Shown here: positions 8,073 through 14,608 of the stretch, piece after piece
How the letters are laid out: each line of letters starts with the position of its first letter
How positions within the stretch are numbered: the first letter of the stretch is position 1
From: JALYOK01 sp031419835
GTDB taxonomy: Bacteria > Pseudomonadota > Gammaproteobacteria > Burkholderiales > JALYOK01
DNA length: 21,183 nt
Assembly (NCBI GenBank): GCA_031419835.1
Contig: JANOLP010000015.1
Location: 1-21,183, forward strand
Direction of reading: 5' to 3'
The notes under the pieces: generated by a model
Told to the model about the DNA's origin: nothing
Database searches by the model: none
Seen by the model: the letters and a program-made list of their open reading frames with translations, nothing else
Program-made: the position numbers and the translations under genes

Positions 8073-8101
8073 TTGACAAACGGGAGTTTAAACAAGATAG
8101 T
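8073..8101 (+). promoter_or_regulatory. Candidate sigma-70 promoter of the SIR2-TIR/STAND operon
   Basis: A perfect -35 box TTGACA (8073-8078) is followed, after 17 bases, by GATAGT (8096-8101), a four-of-six match to TATAAT. Transcription would start near 8108 and leave a leader of about 110 bases before the GTG at 8218. This is the only well-spaced pair I found between the importer and the module, and it suggests that the module is transcribed on its own. Confidence 0.45.
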
Positions 8102-8217
8102 TCGGGATAACTACGCGGGAGGGACTTTCAGTTGCGGCGATGGCCGCGCGATCGCACGGGTTTCTGGATTGAGGGACTTGGCGGATTTTCGCACTGACGC
8201 AGGAGGAAAAGGGCATC

Positions 8218-9597
8218 GTGGAAGACGTCGAACTAACGAGTACCGAACTAAGGGAATTGCGCGGTTTGGTCGAGCGCATCAAGCGGGGCGATTGCGTTCT
8301 AGTACTCGGACCGCACGTTGCCACGAGAGCCCAGGATTCGGAACGACGGCCGCTCGATGAACAGCTTGCAAGCGAGCTTCTGAATAGCATTGGTGCCGTG
8401 GGGCTCGAATCTTCGAGTTCAGCAATCTCATTGCGCCGGGCCGCCGATCTATATTATCGGGAGCGCCGCGATCGCGATGAGCTTGAGCTTACAGTGCAAG
8501 AGTTCTATGCGCGCGAGTCCGAAGAGACGACCGAATTCCATGGCGATCTTGCCCAACTCCCTTTCCGGCTCTGTATCAGCGCATCGCCAGACAGTCTAAT
8601 GCTCTCGGCCTTTAAACGAGCGAGTAAGTCACCGCAAATGGGGCACTACAACTTCAAGAAGGGCGTAAACGCGCGGCTTGCCCTCCCCACGGCCGAGACA
8701 CCGCTCGTCTACTACCTATTTGGACATCACGATGACGCTGGTTCGCTCGTTTTGACTGAGGGCGATCTCATCGACTTCTTGGTCGCGATTGTTCGTGGCA
8801 ATCCTGCGGTCCCCGACCAGGTTCGCAGCATACTGGCCGAGCCCGCGGCTTCCTTCTTGTTTCTCGGGTTTGGCTTTCACAACTGGTATCTGCGTGTGCT
8901 CCTGCAGGTCATGAATGTCTATGGCCACCGCAGCAAGGCAATCGCTTTTGAGGACAAGCATTTCTTCGAGCATCCCGACCGCGAGCAGGTGGCGGGATTT
9001 TTTTCCGGTGACCGACTGGTAGATTTTCGGCCGCTGCGCTGGGAAGCGTTCGCGCGGCGGATTCGTCAAGACTACGAGGCTAGCGCGATTCCAAAGGCGC
9101 CCCAACTCGGTGGCACTATCGGGCCTCAGACCGCTAGTGCTCCGAAAGCTTTTGTTAGCTACGCGAGCGAAGATCGTCTTGTCGTGGAAACGCTGGTGGG
9201 AGAGCTCGAAGGGCGAGGCATCAGGATTTGGCAAGATAAACAGGACTTGCGCGCTGGGGACGATTGGAATCGGGTGCTACTCGACGTGATTGCCAAGCGC
9301 GTCGACTATGTGATCGTCATTCAAACAGCCGCGATGGCTGCACGCATTGAAGGCGTCTTTCATCGGGAGATCGCGGCGGCGTTGAAGCGGCAAGAAATCA
9401 TGGGGGAATTCGACGGCCACCCGTTTCGCTTCTTAATCGCGGTGCGGATCGGCTCGTGTGAACTGTTGTCTTCTTTAGCTTCCTCCCATGTAATCGACGT
9501 ACACGAAGCACCCGGCATAGAGGCGCTGGCCAACTCCATTCTCGAAGATTGGGGTAGACGAGCGCTCAAGGCAGCGCCTGCGGGAGCGGTCACGTGA
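8218..9597 (+). CDS. SIR2-like / TIR fusion protein, candidate NAD-targeting effector
   Basis: A 459-residue two-domain protein. Residues about 15-285 are a divergent SIR2-like Rossmann domain: nucleotide-binding start GDCVLVLGPHVA (24-35), the region equivalent to TTNxD reads SASPD (121-125), the region equivalent to the catalytic HG reads YLFGHH (166-171), then SLVLTEGDLIDFL (176-188) and FLFLGFGFHNWYLRVLL (213-229). The usual catalytic Asn and His are Ser123 and Phe168. A linker leads to a TIR domain at about 308-435: AFVSYASEDR (311-320), IRIWQDKQDLRAGDDW (335-350), and FHREI (381-385), where Glu384 matches the catalytic Glu of TIR NADases. The gene starts with GTG after AGGAGG (8201-8206). 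Its stop overlaps the start of the STAND gene. Both domains occur in anti-phage systems such as Thoeris, there on separate proteins. The fold is confident; the function is inferred. Confidence 0.85.
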   Translation: MEDVELTSTELRELRGLVERIKRGDCVLVLGPHVATRAQDSERRPLDEQLASELLNSIGAVGLESSSSAISLRRAADLYYRERRDRDELELTVQEFYARESEETTEFHGDLAQLPFRLCISASPDSLMLSAFKRASKSPQMGHYNFKKGVNARLALPTAETPLVYYLFGHHDDAGSLVLTEGDLIDFLVAIVRGNPAVPDQVRSILAEPAASFLFLGFGFHNWYLRVLLQVMNVYGHRSKAIAFEDKHFFEHPDREQVAGFFSGDRLVDFRPLRWEAFARRIRQDYEASAIPKAPQLGGTIGPQTASAPKAFVSYASEDRLVVETLVGELEGRGIRIWQDKQDLRAGDDWNRVLLDVIAKRVDYVIVIQTAAMAARIEGVFHREIAAALKRQEIMGEFDGHPFRFLIAVRIGSCELLSSLASSHVIDVHEAPGIEALANSILEDWGRRALKAAPAGAVT

Positions 9598-12500
9598 AGC
9601 AAGCGGCGGCCGCCAAACTGGACGAAAACGCGTTTCGCAGCCGCTATCCCGGCACGCAGCCCTTCAGCGATTCCGCCGATGACCGCGCACGATTTTTTGG
9701 CCGCTCCGCCGAGGGCGATGAACTCTACCTCCGGGTGCTAAGCGTGGACTTGCTGATTCAGTTCGGCAAGTCGGGGCTTGGCAAGACTTCTCTGCTACAA
9801 GCCTGGCTGTTTCCCCGTCTGCGGGAGAAAGCCTTTTTGCCGGTCATGATCCGCTTGAATCAAGCAGGCGAAAGCCTGGCCAGCACCGTTGAACGCGCTA
9901 TCGAGCAGGCCTGCCAAACGGAAGGTTTGCAATTCACGCCGAATACGCCGGCAGGTGTGTGGGAATTGCTCTCGACCATCACCGTGTGGCGAGATGATCT
10001 GCTGCTCACCCCGGTCCTTGTGTTCGACCAGTTCGAGGAGGTCTTTACCTTACGCGATGCGCAGTTTCGGGACGATCTCACCGCGGAGCTCGGCGCGCTG
10101 ACTTCTGGTGTTCCTCCTCAACGCTTGCGCGCCGATCGATCTGGCGCGCCCAGTCAGTCCCGACCTAAAGTCAAGATCGTCATCAGTCTGCGCGAAGACT
10201 ATCTGGGGGCACTGCAGGAATTCAGCGCCGCCATTCCTACTTTGTTCAACGAACGGTTGCGCTTGGAGCCACTCGCCGAGGCGGCGGCGCGCGAGGCGAT
10301 TACCGGACCTGCGCGGCTCATCGCCGGCAGCGACGAAGTGCCTTACTGGGCACCCCCTTTCGAGTTTGAAGTGCCGGCCCTTGAAGGCATGCTCACCTAT
10401 CTGCGGGGGAAGTTCGCGGTCATCGAGCCGTTTCAACTTCAACTCCTCTGCCGTCACGCCGAAAAAATCGCCTACGCCAAGCGCGGCCAGCGCAACGATA
10501 CCGTCACGCTCACGAGCGCCGACTTCGCCGGCAGCCAGGGCTACGATTCGGTACTTAAGAATTTTTACCACGACACGCTACAGAAACTACCCGCACCCCA
10601 ACGCAAGAAAGCGCGCGAATTGTGTGAGGAAGCGCTGCTGAACAGTGCCGGTCACCGAATGATGCTGGAGGAAGGACAAATTCAAAGCGAGTTCGGTGTC
10701 AACGCCGCTTCGCTGTCCACCTTGTCCCAAGAGCGATTGGTGCGCCGCGAGCGCCGCATGGAAAGCGTGTTCTATGAGATCAGTCATGATCGCCTGGCCG
10801 AATCAATACTGAAATCCAAGCCGTTCAGGTTGCCGAAGAGATGGCGGCGTAGGTTTTGGACCGCAGCGGTGTTGGCGCCAGTGGTTGTTGTCGGTCTCGG
10901 TGTTTGGGTTTCTCAGATCAGATCGGAACGGCAAAAAGCTGAGGTGGAACAGAAGAAGGCCGAGGCACTGGCGTCGCGAATCAGTGCGGAACAGCAAAAG
11001 ACCGAGGGACTAGTCAGTTTTCTGCTTGGCGAAAAATTTCTCGGAGAAGTCCGGGATACCGGACGCAGCGAGATGCTTGAACAAGTCCGCTACCATTTGG
11101 GCTCAAGCAAACCGCAAGCAGAGCTTAATCGAGGGCTCGCCCTTCGCAATGATGGCGATGTGAAAAGAGCGCACGGCGAACTCAAGCAGGCTATAGAAAA
11201 ATATGAACAGGCCCTAGAGGCTGTTGCCGACAACCGGCGCGAGGCAGCGCGAACGCACGAGCGATTGGGCGAAGCGTTGACCGATCAAGGTCAAGTGACG
11301 AGCGGACTAAGCCAACACAAAGCCGCAGTGGTGTCATGGCGCGAGGTTGTCGCGGGCGCATCTCCGGTCGCAACCGAGGACTGTATGGGCCTGGCAGACA
11401 GCCTGGTGACGGCGGGGGGGCTGAACAGTCGTATGGGCGAGGCTAGACTTGCCCTCGAAAACCTGGACGAAGCGGTGCGTATCGTATTGGATGTGTTGTT
11501 CGGTCGCGCAAACTCGAATGCTGGGTGCGGCGCCGCGGCTAGCAACGTTGAGCAGCCTTATCCGGACGGTAAAGTCATGGAGGTTTTTAGTCGAGCTGCG
11601 CTGTTACGAGCGCAGATCCTGAATTTCGAGAATGACTACGAAGGGGCTGCGGCTTTGGCCAGACAAGCCAAATGGTTAAGGGCCTCTTCGATTTCTGCGC
11701 GGAAGAATGCGATTATCACCCTCGCCTGGCGTGGTAATGGCCGACGGGATGCAACCCCGGAACGGGGATTGGAGGACTATCGGAAAGCTCTGGCTGATAT
11801 TGAAGAATTGCGGCGCTGGGATCCAAGCAATCGTTTGTGGCAACGCGAACGGGCGGCAAGCCAATTGCTGGTGAGCGGGGGAATAGTGGCCTGTCGGGCG
11901 AGCAGGGCCAAAACCTGCAAACCCTTGCCTGCGCTGGAAGAATCCGAAGCCATCGTCCTGGATGCGATAGCGGCGTTACGCGAGTTGGCTGGGATTGACG
12001 GAACAAATGTTTCATTGCAGCGCGATCTCGGCTGGGCATTGCGAGAACATGCAAAGGTGCTGGACGCGCAAGGCCGCCATAGGGAGCGGCTTGCAACACT
12101 CAACGATTCAGAGCGTGCCTACGTCGCGTCCCAGACTGACAAAGCTGACGCAGAATATACCGCTGCGCATGCGGACGTATTGCTGGACCGGGCGGAAGCC
12201 TTGGCTCAGCTTGGTGAACGAGCCGAAGCGAAAGCAACGTTGCAAGAAGCGATTGGCTTGCATAGGGAATTAGTCCAAGCCCATCCGGACAATGCAAACC
12301 ACATGGCCCAGCTTAGCGAGGCTTACCGGCGCGGAGCTGCAATCTTGCGAAAGGCTCGCGATAGCATCGGTGCCGATGCCTCTGCGCGCGAGAGAAAGCT
12401 GTTGGAAGAGAAATCTTCCACCCTTACTGAAAACAGATCCAAGAAGTTGCAGGAACTTAAAGAGCAGAATGTTGTTCGTGTCAACGCAGGCGCCAAACTC

Positions 12501-13217
12501 TTCAACGATGGCAAATACGATAAAGCGCTAGACGAGTTTCGCGCCTCGGAATCAACAGTGCGCGAGTATGTGGGCCTTGAGCCCACCGTAGTCGACGGAT
12601 TTGACGAGTTGCGTAACGTCTATGACTGGATTCGAACGACGCAAGAAAAACTACCCAATGCCAAGGTCGAGGAAAGACTTGTTGCACTGAGCGCATGGAT
12701 GAACGCTGCCCAAATTGCAGCCTGGCTAGTGCCCGAGGACAAGCAGAATAATGGACTACTATCGGCCCGACAGGCATTCGGCATCTCCTTGCATGACAAG
12801 GAACATTATGAAAAGGCGCTGGCCATGGTTCAGGAGGAAATTGTGGTCGCGGAGTATTTGGTGCAAGGGGACCCGCGCAATTCCAGTTACCTAAGGAGCT
12901 TAGGTAACGCCAAATGTGGCCTCGGCATGGTCCGAAGAGATCTCAAGAAAGCGGGTTGGGAAGAAGCTATCCGCAGTGGACTCATCCACATTGAAAAAGC
13001 CGCTGACATCGACAAGAAGAACGTCAACCATCGCAAAGAGCTAGGAGATTGGCGAAAATACCTAGGTTCCGAGCTTGAGGCGGATGGCCACAAGGACAAG
13101 GCCGTGCAAGAATTTCAGCTCGCGCTAAAAGCCTATAATTTGGCCCTGCGGTTAGCCCCCGAGGACGCCACCGTGAAGGCTGCGATCCAAGAACTTCGCG
13201 CACGAGGAACGCAGTGA
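9594..13217 (+). CDS. nSTAND-type ATPase with transmembrane helix and TPR-like C-terminal region
   Basis: A 1207-residue signal-transduction NTPase. The start RYPGTQPFSDSADDRARFFGR (18-38) and Walker A GKSGLGKT (58-65) are typical of the nSTAND1 group. Walker B is VLVFDQFEE (141-149), and IVISLREDYLG (195-205) fits sensor 1. A winged-helix region ends near YEISHDRLAESIL (about 394-406). KRWRRR (415-420) precedes one hydrophobic helix (about 421-442), then a charged coiled coil (443-472) and LVSFLLGEKFLGEV (473-486). Roughly 500-1200 is helical, with TPR-like pairs at the beginning (LALRNDGDVKRAHGELKQAI), the middle (EALAQLGERAEAKATLQEAI) and the end (DKAVQEFQLALKAYNLAL). By family precedent this region senses a trigger, and the ATPase oligomerises to activate a partner. 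The GTG start overlaps the stop of the SIR2-TIR gene as GTGA, so the two are translationally coupled and probably work as one system. Confidence 0.85.
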   Translation: MKQAAAAKLDENAFRSRYPGTQPFSDSADDRARFFGRSAEGDELYLRVLSVDLLIQFGKSGLGKTSLLQAWLFPRLREKAFLPVMIRLNQAGESLASTVERAIEQACQTEGLQFTPNTPAGVWELLSTITVWRDDLLLTPVLVFDQFEEVFTLRDAQFRDDLTAELGALTSGVPPQRLRADRSGAPSQSRPKVKIVISLREDYLGALQEFSAAIPTLFNERLRLEPLAEAAAREAITGPARLIAGSDEVPYWAPPFEFEVPALEGMLTYLRGKFAVIEPFQLQLLCRHAEKIAYAKRGQRNDTVTLTSADFAGSQGYDSVLKNFYHDTLQKLPAPQRKKARELCEEALLNSAGHRMMLEEGQIQSEFGVNAASLSTLSQERLVRRERRMESVFYEISHDRLAESILKSKPFRLPKRWRRRFWTAAVLAPVVVVGLGVWVSQIRSERQKAEVEQKKAEALASRISAEQQKTEGLVSFLLGEKFLGEVRDTGRSEMLEQVRYHLGSSKPQAELNRGLALRNDGDVKRAHGELKQAIEKYEQALEAVADNRREAARTHERLGEALTDQGQVTSGLSQHKAAVVSWREVVAGASPVATEDCMGLADSLVTAGGLNSRMGEARLALENLDEAVRIVLDVLFGRANSNAGCGAAASNVEQPYPDGKVMEVFSRAALLRAQILNFENDYEGAAALARQAKWLRASSISARKNAIITLAWRGNGRRDATPERGLEDYRKALADIEELRRWDPSNRLWQRERAASQLLVSGGIVACRASRAKTCKPLPALEESEAIVLDAIAALRELAGIDGTNVSLQRDLGWALREHAKVLDAQGRHRERLATLNDSERAYVASQTDKADAEYTAAHADVLLDRAEALAQLGERAEAKATLQEAIGLHRELVQAHPDNANHMAQLSEAYRRGAAILRKARDSIGADASARERKLLEEKSSTLTENRSKKLQELKEQNVVRVNAGAKLFNDGKYDKALDEFRASESTVREYVGLEPTVVDGFDELRNVYDWIRTTQEKLPNAKVEERLVALSAWMNAAQIAAWLVPEDKQNNGLLSARQAFGISLHDKEHYEKALAMVQEEIVVAEYLVQGDPRNSSYLRSLGNAKCGLGMVRRDLKKAGWEEAIRSGLIHIEKAADIDKKNVNHRKELGDWRKYLGSELEADGHKDKAVQEFQLALKAYNLALRLAPEDATVKAAIQELRARGTQ
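12886..12908. repeat. Perfect palindrome inside the STAND gene
   Basis: Ten-base arms GTTACCTAAG (12886-12895) and CTTAGGTAAC (12899-12908) flank GAG. The palindrome lies in frame within the TPR-like coding region, in codons for SYLRSLGN. It may be chance, an operator-like site, or a structure in the message. It does not interrupt the reading frame. Confidence 0.6.
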
Positions 13218-13270
13218 GCAACAACGTCTACATCGAATTGCACCAAATGGGACACTGCAAAAGCGACTAG
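13214..13270 (+). CDS. Possible 18-residue peptide or remnant gene coupled to the STAND gene
   Basis: A short frame begins with GTG at 13214-13216 and overlaps the STAND stop codon as GTGA, exactly the arrangement at the previous junction (9594-9597). It encodes MSNNVYIELHQMGHCKSD and ends at TAG 13268-13270. It could be the start of a third module gene whose remainder was lost next to glucokinase, a true micropeptide, or chance. No family can be assigned to so short a sequence. Only the coupled overlap supports it. Confidence 0.22.
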   Translation: MSNNVYIELHQMGHCKSD

Positions 13271-13280
13271 GCCAAAGCGA

Positions 13281-14249
13281 TCAATCGCGTAACAACGCCC
13301 GTGCCGCGCCGGTCAGTGCCGGATAGTCAGCCAAAACAACTTTTGTTGGAATTGTTTTTAAGTAATTGCTGAAACGGCCTTTGGTTTCGAAGCGCTCACG
13401 AAACGGCGAGCGATCGAAAAATTCTCCGAGGCGCGGCACGATTCCACCGCCAATATAAACGCCGCCGCGAGCGCCGAGCGTCACGGCGAGATTCCCTGCC
13501 GCCGTGCCGAGCATGCTGCAGAAAGTATTCATCACATCGCAACATAGCGAATCATTGCCGCGAAGTGCGCGCTCGGTAATCATTGCCGGTGTCGGCGCCG
13601 GGCCAGTTTTGCCTTCGAGTTCGGCGATGGCGCGATAGAGCGGATCCAAGCCGATACCTGAGATCAATCGCTCGGCCGATACGTGTGGGAATTCGCGCCA
13701 GACGATGCGCAGAATTTCCGTTTCGCGCGGGTTCGCGGGGCTAAAGCTAACGTGGCCGCCTTCGCCTTCGATGGGCACGTAGCCATCTTTCGTCGGTAAC
13801 AGGCCCGACACGCCTAGGCCGGTGCCTGCGCCGATCAACGCGATGGCCGCTTTGCTCACCGCTTGCCCGCCGCCGACCTGTCGCTGCTGTGCTGCTGTCA
13901 AATGCGGTAGCGATAAAGCGAGTGCTGTGAAATCATTCAGCAGCAGCAGGCGATCGACCCGGAGCGCTTGGCGCGTTTCCTCGACGGAAAAATCCCAATG
14001 GCTATTGGTAAGTTTAATGCGATCGCCTGTGACCGGGGTCGCAACGGCCATCGCGATCTCGTGAGGGCGCTGCGCGTTGGTCTCTCTGAGATACGCTTCG
14101 ATTGCTTCGACCGGTCCGGCATATCGATCACAGCTCATGGAGCGTTCGTTCGATAATGTGCCGACGTTATCGAAGAACATCGCGAAGCGCGCGTTGGTGC
14201 CGCCGATGTCGGCGACTAGGCGGGGGAGATTGCGTTGGTCGTTAGGCAA
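13281..14249 (-). CDS. glk: Glucokinase
   Basis: A 322-residue proteobacterial-type glucokinase, close to the 321 residues of the E. coli enzyme. It phosphorylates glucose with ATP to glucose-6-phosphate in the cytoplasm. Visible features are the phosphate-binding start LVADIGGTNARFAM (11-24), the catalytic Asp106 in LLLLNDFTALAL, the glycine loop GAGTGLGVSG (140-149) and the sugar-contact stretch EGEGGHVSF (161-169). The start appears to be TTG (14249-14247), as no in-frame ATG lies near and the conserved start follows at once. No strong ribosome binding site is visible. It faces the STAND gene with a gap of about 60 bases and no clear terminator. Functionally it pairs with the Gts importer on the other side of the module. 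Confidence 0.95.
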   Translation of the reverse strand: MPNDQRNLPRLVADIGGTNARFAMFFDNVGTLSNERSMSCDRYAGPVEAIEAYLRETNAQRPHEIAMAVATPVTGDRIKLTNSHWDFSVEETRQALRVDRLLLLNDFTALALSLPHLTAAQQRQVGGGQAVSKAAIALIGAGTGLGVSGLLPTKDGYVPIEGEGGHVSFSPANPRETEILRIVWREFPHVSAERLISGIGLDPLYRAIAELEGKTGPAPTPAMITERALRGNDSLCCDVMNTFCSMLGTAAGNLAVTLGARGGVYIGGGIVPRLGEFFDRSPFRERFETKGRFSNYLKTIPTKVVLADYPALTGAARALLRD

Positions 14250-14297
14250 AATATGCGGTGCTATTTTTCAATTGTCTTGCTGTCGCATGTCAGGCCT

Positions 14298-14380
14298 GTC
14301 ATTGCGAGGAGTGCAACGACGAAGCAATCTCGCTTTGGTATTGCCGCAAAATGCGAGATTGCTTCGTCGCTTTGCTCCTT
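14298..14380. repeat. GTCATTGCGAG-type hairpin repeat
   Basis: The element starts GTCATTGCGAGGAG. It contains perfect 17-base arms at 14317-14333 and 14353-14369 (CGACGAAGCAATCTCGC and its complement) around a 19-base loop. The outer parts GAGGAG and CTCCTT continue the pairing with mismatches. Elements of this look (cattgcgag...gaagcaatct) are familiar as dispersed intergenic repeats in many bacteria; no protein is encoded. Confidence 0.75.
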
Positions 14381-14413
14381 TCCATGAACCCTACCGGGAT
14401 TGTCACCTTTAAC

Positions 14414-14491
14414 ATGTCATCCTGAGCAACGCGAAGGATCTGCTTTTTAACGGCCGTAAAAGCAGATCCTTCGCGTTGCTCAGGATGACAT
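14414..14491. repeat. Perfect 34-base inverted repeat (TCATCCTGAGC type)
   Basis: Bases 14414-14447 are the exact reverse complement of 14458-14491, with a ten-base centre that holds CGGCCG. The arms begin ATGTCATCCTGAGCAACGCG. A perfect stem this long implies a recent or actively maintained element. A partial match to its end, GTCATCCTGA, occurs at 15821-15830. The family resembles widespread dispersed intergenic repeats. In RNA it would form a very stable hairpin. Confidence 0.85.
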
Positions 14492-14608
14492 AGGGATGTG
14501 GCAACAAGAGGGCCGGCGGTTCATGGTCCGTGGGCGGTATCGGCGCTGCCGATACAGGCAGCTCGCAATGACCTATGTTGCCAGGAATAAATTGCTTAAA
14601 CATTGTGC

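Larger units (their letters stand above)
7864..8217. other. Intergenic region between the sugar importer and the SIR2-TIR/STAND module
   Basis: About 350 bases with no recognisable gene. The reading frame that enters the SIR2 gene out of phase from 8037 has no protein-like features. The region holds a hairpin at 7893-7915 and a good promoter candidate at 8073-8101. A TATAAA at 8012-8017 lacks a properly spaced -35. I found no integrase, no tRNA end and no obvious direct repeat shared with the far end of the module (13218-13280). Confidence 0.5.
14250..14608. other. Repeat-filled intergenic region upstream of glk
   Basis: About 360 bases between the glucokinase start and the end of the epoxide hydrolase gene, without a recognisable gene. 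It is dominated by two different hairpin repeats (14298-14380 and 14414-14491). An 11-base sequence, GTCATTGCGAG (14298-14308), recurs inverted as CTCGCAATGAC at 14562-14572, which brackets both hairpins. The glk promoter must lie near the left edge on the minus strand; I cannot define it. Confidence 0.6.

Noticed and set aside
8037..8360. 107-codon plus-strand frame upstream of and into the SIR2-TIR gene
   Set aside because: It overlaps the real gene out of phase, has no good ribosome binding site, and its product looks random. The GTG at 8218 with AGGAGG is the better start.
8218..9597. Assignment of the SIR2-TIR protein to Thoeris
   Set aside because: Thoeris has ThsA (SIR2 plus SLOG) and separate ThsB (TIR). 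Here SIR2-like and TIR domains are fused, there is no SLOG segment, and the partner is a STAND ATPase.
13277..13288. GCGAT-CA-ATCGC as a terminator between the STAND gene and glk
   Set aside because: The stem is only five bases with a two-base loop, has no T-run, and overlaps the glk stop codon.
14298..14491. Hairpin repeats as a CRISPR array or insertion sequence
   Set aside because: There are no regularly spaced direct repeats and no transposase frame; these are self-complementary intergenic elements.
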